From positions 1-54,372 of the forward strand of contig DUFP01000009.1 in assembly GCA_013331795.1 (NCBI GenBank): a stretch of DNA of 54,372 nucleotides, given 5' to 3'. Position 1 is the first letter of the stretch. Every line of letters starts with the position of its first letter. The stretch is from Nanobdellota archaeon. GTDB taxonomy: Archaea > Nanobdellota > Nanobdellia > SCGC-AAA011-G17 > GW2011-AR17. The notes beneath the pieces were generated by a model, which worked only from the letters and a program-made list of their open reading frames with translations, did not search any database and was not told the DNA's origin. The position numbers were made by a program, and so were the translations under genes. Positions 25,712-32,888 of the stretch are shown here, piece by piece.

Positions 25712-27049
25712 TTAGATGCCTAGGTTAGCGGAGCGTTTGTATTTGATTGCAGTTGGAGCTTCTCCACCATGCCAAGAGAATTTTGGCCGTGTGCGCAGAG
25801 GAAAAAGTCTTTCTGAGTTATCATCGAGGAGAATTGCTGCTCCTGGTTCTGCAGGTAAAGTGTTGAGGTAGCCTGTTAAAGTGTCTCCAAGGTATGATTG
25901 CATCATTGCATTCAGTGCATCAATATCACGTTTTGCAGTGAGCCTGTGTCCAATGACAATGTCTGATTGTGTGAGAACGTCTGAATGAACTTTTCCAGGT
26001 TGTTGTGTAATTAAAAGAAGAGAAATTCCTGGTTGTCTTCCTTCTCTCAGGATTGTTACAAGAGCATCTGTTGCTGCAGTTTTTCCTTCTGAGGGCAACA
26101 GCTCATGTGCTTCGTCAACAAAGAACCAGACTAAAGGCTTTTTTTCCTTTGATTCTATTTCTTCTTCTAGTTTGAAATAGGAATACCCTACTTTGATTGC
26201 TTCCACTTCTTCTAGTTGTCGAGAGATCATCCTTTCAATGAATACTTTTTTACAAATCAAGCCTACTACTAATGCTTTGACGCCCCAACCACCTTCAGAT
26301 GTTGCATATGCAGACATATCTAAAATAGACACTGTCCCTCCTTTAATGAGTACATCAATTTTTGTTCCTTCATCTGAGAAAAGACCCCAACGTTTTGCGG
26401 CACGCATTTTATTTATTGCTTCATTTCTTACATCTGTTGGAAAGGATTCTTCTTTTTCAAACGCTTGAATCATGTGGTCTAAGGTGTATTCTTCTCTTTT
26501 TTGTTCTGCAAAGTCTCCAAGAACTTTTTCGATAAGGATTGTTACTGAATCAGAGGCTCCTAGCTCAAAAGCTAAACGCCAGTCTTCACCTGTAAGCTCG
26601 GATGCTTTAATGGAAAAAGGATAGTCTGTTGGAATACCTTTGCTTTTTGCATCTTCAAATTTTCCAAAAGGAGTAAAGACTTTTATTTTTTCCAGGCCTT
26701 TTGGTTTGAGATTCCATTCTTCGAGAAGATCTGCATCTTTTTCATTAGGATATTTCATTGTCCAGAAAACACCCATTGTATCTAACATAATTACTGCAAG
26801 ATTTTTAGAGACTTCTTCAGGGAGGTCGAGGATGCCTTCTGCAATTACTGAAGCTGTGTAGGATTTTCCACTGCCTCTCTTTCCGACGACAAATACAACA
26901 TGTGCTTTGATAACATCCATGTAAACGTAATTAGAAAGCGAGGTTGTTTGACCCATCTTAACATATGCACGGCCTAAAAGAATTGTTCCTTTTTCACCAA
27001 ACTTTTTTTTATCTTCTTCGTTCCTTCCTACAATAATGTTAAAAGCCAT
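25712..27049 (-). CDS. herA: HerA-like DNA-translocating ATPase
   Basis: Hexameric FtsK/HerA-type ATPase; archaeal HerA works with the NurA nuclease in DNA end resection. The N-terminal HAS-barrel-like segment (KGTILLGRAYVKMGQTTSLSNYVYMDV) precedes Walker A VVGKRGSGKSYTASVIAEG (about residues 55-73). Walker B is VWFFVDEAHELLP, and the C-terminal motif ISLLLITQQPGKV...TQSDIVIGHRL is diagnostic for HerA/DUF87. Length 445 aa. No nurA gene is adjacent; the downstream partner is rlmE. A TATA-like element shared with divergent htpX (about 27098-27108) may serve both genes. Confidence 0.85.
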   Translation of the reverse strand: MAFNIIVGRNEEDKKKFGEKGTILLGRAYVKMGQTTSLSNYVYMDVIKAHVVFVVGKRGSGKSYTASVIAEGILDLPEEVSKNLAVIMLDTMGVFWTMKYPNEKDADLLEEWNLKPKGLEKIKVFTPFGKFEDAKSKGIPTDYPFSIKASELTGEDWRLAFELGASDSVTILIEKVLGDFAEQKREEYTLDHMIQAFEKEESFPTDVRNEAINKMRAAKRWGLFSDEGTKIDVLIKGGTVSILDMSAYATSEGGWGVKALVVGLICKKVFIERMISRQLEEVEAIKVGYSYFKLEEEIESKEKKPLVWFFVDEAHELLPSEGKTAATDALVTILREGRQPGISLLLITQQPGKVHSDVLTQSDIVIGHRLTAKRDIDALNAMMQSYLGDTLTGYLNTLPAEPGAAILLDDNSERLFPLRTRPKFSWHGGEAPTAIKYKRSANLGI

Positions 27050-27130
27050 TTCTTTTTCTTAATCTTGTTTGAGTTATTAAGTTTTCTCTGTTCCGCAAAT
27101 TATTTAAACTGCTTTTTTTTCATTTATTCT

Positions 27131-27979
27131 ATGGAAAATACTGTTAAGACTGTACTTTTTTTAGGCTTGCTTACTGGGATACTTATTGGTATTGGATATC
27201 TTTTTGGGCCTTATGGATTAATTATTGGTCTCATATTTGCAGTTCTCATGAATTTTTTTGCATATTTCTTTTCTGATAAAATTGTTTTATGGATGTATCA
27301 AGCGAAGGAAGTGAGCAAAAGTGAAAAGCCTGAACTTCATGCAATGATTGAGGGAATTGCAAGAATTGCAAAAATTCCAAAACCTAAAGTGTACCTTGTC
27401 AAGTCTGCAAATCCAAATGCGTTTGCAACTGGGAGAAACCCAAAGCATGCAGTTGTTGCAGTCACTACAGGAATTCTAGAGCTCCTTCATAAAGATGAAT
27501 TACAAGGTGTTCTTGCGCATGAAATTTCCCATATTAAAAATAGAGATATTCTTATTGCTTCTATAGCTGCAACATTAGCTGGTATTATTTCTTTTGTTGG
27601 AGCAATGGCACGATGGGGAGCAATCTTTGGAGCTTTAGGTGGAAATGATGATGATAATGGCGGTGGGATTTTAGGCTTTCTTGTTTTAGGTATTATTACT
27701 CCTATCATGGCTTTTCTTATTCAAATGGCAATTTCCCGAAGTAGAGAGTATCAAGCCGATGAAAGTGCTGCACGTTTGTTAGGTAGTGGAGAAGGTTTGG
27801 TTAAGGCATTAAAAAAGTTAGAAGATGGTGTCAAAGAACATCCTATGAAAGCAGGTGGAGAAGCTGGTGCTTCTTTGTTTATTGTTAATCCTTTTAGTTG
27901 GAAAGGTTTTATGAAGATATTAAGTACACACCCTGCAACAGAGGACCGTGTGAAACGATTACAAAGTTTAACGTTTTAA
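27131..27979 (+). CDS. htpX: Membrane zinc metalloprotease HtpX
   Basis: M48-family endopeptidase that degrades damaged membrane proteins. The start MENTVKTVLFLGLL is preferred over an upstream ATG because a TATA-like aaattatttaaac lies 22-33 bp before it. Two N-terminal membrane segments (about residues 4-48) are followed by the zinc site VLAHEISHIKNRDI (HEISH near residue 130), two more membrane segments (IAATLAGIISFVGAM and GILGFLVLGIITPIMAFL), and SREYQADESAARL carrying the third zinc-ligand Glu. It ends THPATEDRVKRL, as in other HtpX proteins. Length 282 aa. It is divergent from herA. Confidence 0.93.
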   Translation: MENTVKTVLFLGLLTGILIGIGYLFGPYGLIIGLIFAVLMNFFAYFFSDKIVLWMYQAKEVSKSEKPELHAMIEGIARIAKIPKPKVYLVKSANPNAFATGRNPKHAVVAVTTGILELLHKDELQGVLAHEISHIKNRDILIASIAATLAGIISFVGAMARWGAIFGALGGNDDDNGGGILGFLVLGIITPIMAFLIQMAISRSREYQADESAARLLGSGEGLVKALKKLEDGVKEHPMKAGGEAGASLFIVNPFSWKGFMKILSTHPATEDRVKRLQSLTF

Positions 27980-28018
27980 AAAAGTTTATATATTCTTTCT
28001 CTTCCTATATATTTATTC

Positions 28019-29134
28019 ATGAAACAGAAAAGGGGCAATAGGGTAGATCTTTCTTCTAAAGTTTTGAAAGTTCCGGTGTATTCAGGCAAAAAAAGTTCTG
28101 GGAAATTATTTGTTTATCCTAAAAAATCTTTGTCTAGGAATATTCCTTTTATTCTTGAAAGAAAAGAATCTTTCTTTGAAAGACTTTTCTCTCCTTTTCA
28201 AAAGTCCTCTTATACTTTTGCAGATACAGCCAAATCTTTATATTTTATTCCTACTCATGCAGAGTCTCTTTTTCCCAAAATACATTTTACTCTCTTTAAT
28301 AAAAAAGAAGCATTAAGATTAGAACATAAAAAAGTTTTAGAACAAAAGAAAGCTCCTTTACAAGAGATTCGTTTTCCTGAATTAGAAAAAAAAATATCTC
28401 CAATAAAAAATCTTTTTCCTGAATTGCGTTTCTTGAAAAAACCAAAACCTGCTGTTTTTCCTTCTCTTCCTTTTCCTGAACTTGTTATGCAAAAAAAGAC
28501 TATTTTCAAAAAGCAGGCTACACCTGAAGTTGTTTCATCTCCATTGCAAGAGAAAGAAACATTTCCAGATCCACTGGAAAAAACAAGAGAACTTATTCAG
28601 AAATGTAGGAAGTCTTTGGATAAAGGTAATTTAGATTATGCAGAAATCTTTTATGGTCAGTTAAGACCTTTTTATTTGCGAATTTCTTCTTCACAACGAT
28701 CTGAACTTTACCCTGTTTTTATTGCTTTACAACATGATCTTGAAATGTTACGACTTAGTTTTGTAAAACAAGATCTTCAAAAATATCTTCCTCTTTCTTA
28801 TACTCCTCAAAAAATGAATCCTATACTGCATGTCCCAGAAACATTGCCTCAGGTTCTTCCTTTAACTTTTCCTCAAAAGAAAAATACTGCTTTTGAAAAC
28901 CTTTCAAATTTAGACCCATTTGAGCATTGTATAGAATTAGTCCAAAAGTCACAGAAAGCATTAGAAAAAGGGAATCTTGATTATGCTCTAATTTATTCTG
29001 AAGAGTTAAAAGTATTTTATACTCAATTATCTAGAGAACAAAAAGAGCGAATAGGAAGTTCTGTGTTGGAAGTTCAGCAAGCTCTAGAGATGTTGCAACT
29101 TGCTATAGTGCGTAAGCGTCTTCAAAAGTCTTAA
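28019..29134 (+). CDS. Unknown protein with two C-terminal helical repeats
   Basis: Not assigned to a named family. Residues 1-175 are basic, proline- and phenylalanine-rich and probably disordered (many PSLPFPEL- and FPELRFLKK-like segments). Two copies of a ~72-residue alpha-helical repeat follow. The first (about 184-255) contains SLDKGNLDYAEIFYGQLRPFYLRISSSQ, shown here in part, and the second (about 299-371) contains ALEKGNLDYALIYSEELKVF and LSREQKERI. The shared pattern L.KGNLDYA.I....L..FY..L...Q resembles TPR-like modules seen in many DPANN archaeal proteins, to my knowledge without known function. A TATA-like agtttatatatt lies about 26-36 bp before the ATG. It converges with rfcL with 1 nt between stops. 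Confidence 0.7.
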   Translation: MKQKRGNRVDLSSKVLKVPVYSGKKSSGKLFVYPKKSLSRNIPFILERKESFFERLFSPFQKSSYTFADTAKSLYFIPTHAESLFPKIHFTLFNKKEALRLEHKKVLEQKKAPLQEIRFPELEKKISPIKNLFPELRFLKKPKPAVFPSLPFPELVMQKKTIFKKQATPEVVSSPLQEKETFPDPLEKTRELIQKCRKSLDKGNLDYAEIFYGQLRPFYLRISSSQRSELYPVFIALQHDLEMLRLSFVKQDLQKYLPLSYTPQKMNPILHVPETLPQVLPLTFPQKKNTAFENLSNLDPFEHCIELVQKSQKALEKGNLDYALIYSEELKVFYTQLSREQKERIGSSVLEVQQALEMLQLAIVRKRLQKS

Positions 29135-29135
29135 T

Positions 29136-30299
29136 TTATTTTTGTAACCAGGAAATTTCTTCTTCATCTAATTGTAGTTCTTTTATTGTTTCTGGTTGTA
29201 AAAGAATATTTTTTAAGTAGGGAAGGGAATCTCTTATAGCTCTCTTTGTTGATGTGTGTGTATGTTCTGCTATTTTATTTGCAATAGATTTCTTTTTTGC
29301 ATATTTCATATTTGCTTGCCAGAGTTTTAGAATTCTCATTGTCCTTGTATATTCTGTTGCATTGATATTTGTTTCTTTCTTTGCTGTTGCAACTCCTGAT
29401 GTGATGAGCATGTTTATGTATATCAAAAATCTCCAATGTTGCCATCTTCGAATTCTTCCATTATAAACATCTGCTTTGGAGAGATATGCATATGCTTTTT
29501 TCAAATCTTCAGCATTATATTCTTTAGGAAGATTTTCGTCTAGCCATAGGAGGCATTCATTAAGATCTTCATCAACTTTATCAAACACATTGATGGTTTC
29601 TTCCCATTTTTTACTTTTGAGAATTTTTCTTAAGCAATATTGCATACTTTCTTCACGATCTCGTTCACTTTTTTCTTCTGTGTTTATTGTTTTTGTTATA
29701 CTATAGGTTTGTATATCTGTTATTGCAGCCCTCATATCTCCTTTGCTTAGCTTAATAATATCCAAAAGATCTTTTTCTTGGTATTGAATAGATTCTGCAT
29801 CTGCAATATTTTTGAGATAGTTAAACATATTTTCTTTTTTTAGTGCTTGGAACTCAATGAGCAAACATTGTTTTCTGAGTTTCGAGTATTTGTCATCCCA
29901 AGGGTCTATGCATGTTATTGCAATAGCATGTTTTGTTTTTTCTATCAAGGCTAAAATTGTGGGAAGCCCACCCCTATCTTTTGTTCCTGATAATGCATCT
30001 ATGTCATCAATAAGAATAACTTTTCCTTTTGCAAAAAGGCTTTGTTGTGCAAGAGAGTTTCCTATAGTATTTTCAATATTTTCCTTGTTTCTTGCATCAG
30101 AGGCACTTATCTCAAATAATTCTAATCCAAGCTCTTTTCCTATAACTTGCACTGCAGAAGTTTTTCCTGTTCCTGTTGGGCCATAAATAAGGATTGTACG
30201 TTTTAGCTTGAGTGCTTCTTTAATTTTATAGAGTGCTAGTTCTTGTCCAAGAATATCAGTACTTTTTTTTGGTTCATATTTTTTTGTCCATGGGATCAT
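29136..30299 (-). CDS. rfcL: Replication factor C large subunit
   Basis: Subunit of the AAA+ clamp loader that places PCNA on primer-template junctions. WTKKYEPKKSTDILGQE at the N-terminus is the RFC box II-type start. Walker A is IYGPTGTGKTSAVQVI, followed by EISASDARN, and Walker B is VILIDDIDALSG. Sensor 1 (AITCIDPW) and sensor 2 (GDMRAAITDIQ) regions follow. At 387 aa it is shorter than most archaeal RFC-L (about 450-500 aa), missing part of the C-terminal collar and a PIP-box tail. It overlaps rfcS by 4 nt (ATGA), so the two subunits are translated together. Confidence 0.93.
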   Translation of the reverse strand: MIPWTKKYEPKKSTDILGQELALYKIKEALKLKRTILIYGPTGTGKTSAVQVIGKELGLELFEISASDARNKENIENTIGNSLAQQSLFAKGKVILIDDIDALSGTKDRGGLPTILALIEKTKHAIAITCIDPWDDKYSKLRKQCLLIEFQALKKENMFNYLKNIADAESIQYQEKDLLDIIKLSKGDMRAAITDIQTYSITKTINTEEKSERDREESMQYCLRKILKSKKWEETINVFDKVDEDLNECLLWLDENLPKEYNAEDLKKAYAYLSKADVYNGRIRRWQHWRFLIYINMLITSGVATAKKETNINATEYTRTMRILKLWQANMKYAKKKSIANKIAEHTHTSTKRAIRDSLPYLKNILLQPETIKELQLDEEEISWLQK

Positions 30300-31246
30300 T
30301 TTGCATAACTCGCAAGTAAGGCTTCAAGCTGGATAAATTCGTCTGCCCCTTCTACCATTCTAAATTCTATTTCTCCACATTTGTCAATAAGCTCTATTCT
30401 TTTTTCATCTGAAATTGTAGAGAGTTCCATTGTTTCTTTTTGGATTTGTTTTAAAATGTCGATGCCGGAGAGTCCGTGCTTGAGCATTGTGTCCAATAGT
30501 AATGATCGAGCTTTGATAAATTGCCTATTTATTGCCAAGTTGATGATTTCGTTTATTTCTTTTGGTTCCGCTGCTGAAACTAATGAGTAGATTAAATCTT
30601 TTGTAATTTTTTTCTCAATGGATGCACAGCTTTGTAAAATGTTTGTTACCTTTCTGACATCGCCGGAACTCATTTCAACAAGTGCTTTTACTGTTGTTTC
30701 ATCCATTTCTAGATTTTCCCTTTGGATAATTGCCTTGACATAGTCTGCAATGTCTTCTTCTGTTAATGGCTTGAAGCGAAATACTGTGCATCGACTTTGT
30801 ATGGGGTCGATAATCTTGCTTGAATAGTTGCAACTGAGGATGAAGCGCGTGGTCATTACATAATTTTCCATAGTCCTTCTCAGTGCTTGCTGTGCTTCTT
30901 TTGTTAAAGAGTCACATTCATCTAAGAAAATAATTTTAAATGGAACATTCCCCATTGATTTTGTTTTTGCAAATTCTTTGATTGTGTGTCTGACAACATC
31001 GATTCCTCTATCGTCACTCGCGTTCAGCTCTAAAAGATTTTGTTTCCAGGTATCTTTGAAGAGCTCTTTTGCAATGACTAAAGAAATAGTTGATTTTCCA
31101 ACGCCGGCCGGACCTGCTAAAAGGAGGTGGGGCATATTTTTTTGTTCTACAAATGCTTTTATTCTTTCAATAATTTTTTTTTGGCCTTTTATCTCTGCAA
31201 ATGTTTGTGGGCGATATTTTTCAGTCCAAATTGTAGAATCTTGCAT
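30296..31246 (-). CDS. rfcS: Replication factor C small subunit
   Basis: The main ATPase subunit of the archaeal clamp loader. WTEKYRPQTFAEIKGQ is the RFC small-subunit start, Walker A is LAGPAGVGKSTISLVIA (about residues 42-58), followed by LELNASDDRGIDVVR, Walker B is IIFLDECDSLTKEAQQALRRTME, and FILSCNYSSKIIDPIQSRC contains the SRC arginine finger. Sensor 2 is GDVRKVTNILQ. The 316-aa length is normal and no intein is present, although this gene often hosts inteins in archaea. A TATA-like atttataaagc lies at about 31268-31278, before the ATG. The gene is followed by rfcL with ATGA overlap. Confidence 0.95.
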   Translation of the reverse strand: MQDSTIWTEKYRPQTFAEIKGQKKIIERIKAFVEQKNMPHLLLAGPAGVGKSTISLVIAKELFKDTWKQNLLELNASDDRGIDVVRHTIKEFAKTKSMGNVPFKIIFLDECDSLTKEAQQALRRTMENYVMTTRFILSCNYSSKIIDPIQSRCTVFRFKPLTEEDIADYVKAIIQRENLEMDETTVKALVEMSSGDVRKVTNILQSCASIEKKITKDLIYSLVSAAEPKEINEIINLAINRQFIKARSLLLDTMLKHGLSGIDILKQIQKETMELSTISDEKRIELIDKCGEIEFRMVEGADEFIQLEALLASYAK

Positions 31247-31289
31247 AAAAATATAAAAAAAGAAAGAGCTTTATAAATTTTTAGTTCCT

Positions 31290-31601
31290 TTAGTTTTCTT
31301 CGTCGTCACTTAGTTCTTCTTGGGCGTAGCTTTCTTTGTCTTCATCAGACTCAGAAGAAGCAACACTTTCTTCTTCTTCAGAAGAAGCTTCACTAGAACT
31401 TCCTTCAGTAATTACTTCTGCGAAGGCCATTTTTTTGAGTACTCTTGTTATGCGTACTTTTACTTTATCGCCTTCTTTTGCACCAGGGACAATAATCACA
31501 AAGTTATTTACTTTTGCAATGCCGTCTCCCTTTGCTCCGGTGCTTTCGATAGTTACTTCTATCTCATCTCCTCTTTCAACTGGTTTTTGGTATGTATTCA
31601 T
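31290..31601 (-). CDS. TRAM-domain protein with acidic Ser/Glu tail
   Basis: A small RNA-binding protein. Residues about 5-65 are a TRAM domain (PVERGDEIEVTIESTGAKGDGIAKV...VIIVPGAKEGDKVKVRITRVLKKMAFAEVI), as in stand-alone archaeal TRAM proteins that act as RNA chaperones. The C-terminal ~37 residues are an unusually acidic, low-complexity Ser/Glu/Asp tail (SSSEASSEEEESVASSESDE...), probably disordered and possibly a functional mimic of nucleic acid. The start has a TAGGAG ribosome binding site about 10 nt upstream. It lies upstream of rfcS on the same strand, but rfcS has its own TATA-like box in the 44-nt gap. Confidence 0.85.
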   Translation of the reverse strand: MNTYQKPVERGDEIEVTIESTGAKGDGIAKVNNFVIIVPGAKEGDKVKVRITRVLKKMAFAEVITEGSSSEASSEEEESVASSESDEDKESYAQEELSDDEEN

Positions 31602-31682
31602 TTTTTAATTAACTCCTAATTTAATGTTTTTAAGTGGTTTTGTAAAGTTTATAAGAGTTTTGGTCACTTTACTGGGGGATTT

Positions 31683-32090
31683 TCAGAATTCTGAGATCCA
31701 TGCAAAACGTTTTCTTTCTTTCGGAAAGTTTCTATTTATATTATTGAACTCTTCTTCTAGATCTTCACTGATTGCAGCGGCTTTGAAGGCTTGTCTATCA
31801 CAGTAATGTTTTAAATGGTGTTCTGCATAGTCTTTTGTGATTCCATGTGTTTTGAGTCCTCTTTTTATGTCTTTATAACTGAGAAAACCTTTGATCCAGA
31901 GTGCACTAAAACACATAAGGTTTCCTGATATTATTGGGGCTATGTACCATTTCCATGATTGTGTTTCAATACCCTCTGATTGTAATAACATGTGGAGGTT
32001 ATAGCAATATAATAAGCCTCCTACTGTTGTGGACGCAACTGCTACTGGATTAATTCGTACTACATTTACTATTTTTTCAAGGGTGTTCAT
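31683..32090 (-). CDS. Unknown membrane protein (135 aa)
   Basis: Not recognised. An N-terminal hydrophobic segment (VAVASTTVGGLLYCYNLHMLL), a second one (WYIAPIISGNLMCFSALWI), then a hydrophilic helical tail with HHLKHYCDRQAFKAAAISEDLEEEF and a basic end (FPKERKRFAWISEF). It overlaps the preceding gene on the same strand by 14 nt and is the last of a tight three-gene group (32726 to 31683), which suggests the three products act together, perhaps as a small membrane assembly. Nothing in the sequence points to an enzyme. Confidence 0.65.
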   Translation of the reverse strand: MNTLEKIVNVVRINPVAVASTTVGGLLYCYNLHMLLQSEGIETQSWKWYIAPIISGNLMCFSALWIKGFLSYKDIKRGLKTHGITKDYAEHHLKHYCDRQAFKAAAISEDLEEEFNNINRNFPKERKRFAWISEF

Positions 32091-32454
32091 TTTCTTTAAA
32101 GCGTATCTTTTCTAGGAGATATGCAAGGCCTAATCCGGTTGCATATGCCAAAAAGTCTTTTGGATCATACACACCATGCTCATCATATGAATCTACTATT
32201 TCTGAGAGAGTTGCTAAGATGCCAATAGTTCCTATTGTTTTTATTTTGGATATATTCCAATGTCTTGCTATAAAATAATAAGAGAAGGGAATAAGAATGT
32301 CATTACCATAGGAGTGCATAAAATTATTTACTGTATCGTTTAGATTAAAGTTTATTTTTGTTATATTAGAAATAATAGCTGGTGGGATGGCTACTGCAAG
32401 ATATTTAAAATCTTTTCTTTGTTTTAATTTCATTTGTTTCCAAGAAGGGACCAA
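32077..32454 (-). CDS. Unknown membrane protein (125 aa)
   Basis: Not recognised. A basic N-terminus (MVPSWKQMKLKQRKDFKYL) leads into a hydrophobic stretch (AVAIPPAIISNI). Further hydrophobic segments are ILIPFSYYFIARHW, TIGTIGILATLSEIVDSYDEHGVYDPKDFLAYATGLGLAYLLEKI, the last reading as two helices around a polar turn. The DSYDEHGVYDPKDF pattern resembles VanZ-like or DUF2238-type small membrane proteins, but the match is too short to assign. It overlaps both neighbours (25 nt upstream, 14 nt downstream). Confidence 0.65.
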   Translation of the reverse strand: MVPSWKQMKLKQRKDFKYLAVAIPPAIISNITKINFNLNDTVNNFMHSYGNDILIPFSYYFIARHWNISKIKTIGTIGILATLSEIVDSYDEHGVYDPKDFLAYATGLGLAYLLEKIRFKENEHP

Positions 32455-32726
32455 CAGAGATAAGGGACTTTATTCTTATTTTCTTTGAAAAGGGTTACTT
32501 TTCCACCTTTTTTTACATGGAAAGCTGCGAAGGGACCAAGGTTAGAACGTAAGAAATATTCTCCTTCTTTCCAGTTTTTTGTGGTTTTTGAGAGGTAATC
32601 AGTAAATTCTCTTTTTGTTTTAAGATGCTCTTTTTTTAATTTAAGTTTAGGATTTGCTTTGTAGACTATAGAGAATTCAGGGCGAATTTGCATGACCAGC
32701 ATTGGTTTTTCGATAAGATCTTCCAT
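32430..32726 (-). CDS. Unknown small soluble protein (98 aa)
   Basis: Not recognised. A basic, lysine-rich protein (MEDLIEKPMLVMQIRPEFSI... KPK-type loops ...KKGGKVTLFKENKNK) with a predicted beta-alpha-beta layout and no membrane segment. It is the first gene of the overlapping minus-strand trio that ends at 31683, and it lies divergent from ileS. The 162-nt gap to ileS contains a TATA-like element for ileS; a promoter for this gene is less clear. Confidence 0.6.
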   Translation of the reverse strand: MEDLIEKPMLVMQIRPEFSIVYKANPKLKLKKEHLKTKREFTDYLSKTTKNWKEGEYFLRSNLGPFAAFHVKKGGKVTLFKENKNKVPYLCWSLLGNK

Positions 32727-32857
32727 TTTTTTGTGTTCATTTCTCTCACCACTTCTCCTTATTTAGGGTAAGAGATCCTTTATAAGGTTTTCTGTTGTTA
32801 CCACTTATGGATAAATCCAATACTCCTCTTTATCTTTGTTATTTTATTTATCCAAAG

Positions 32858-32867
32858 TTATTTAAAT
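32858..32867 (+). promoter_or_regulatory. TATA-like box of ileS
   Basis: ttatttaaat lies directly before an ATG at 32868 but 22-31 bp before the next in-frame ATG at 32889. Archaeal TATA boxes sit about 25 bp before the transcription start, so the message should begin close to 32889. This decides the translation start in favour of the second ATG. Confidence 0.6.
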
Positions 32868-32888
32868 ATGGTTTTTACTCTTTTGCAG

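Noticed and set aside
32868-32888. Seven extra N-terminal codons for ileS from the ATG at 32868
   Set aside because: That ATG directly abuts the TATA-like box, so the transcript should begin about 20 nt downstream, at the second ATG.
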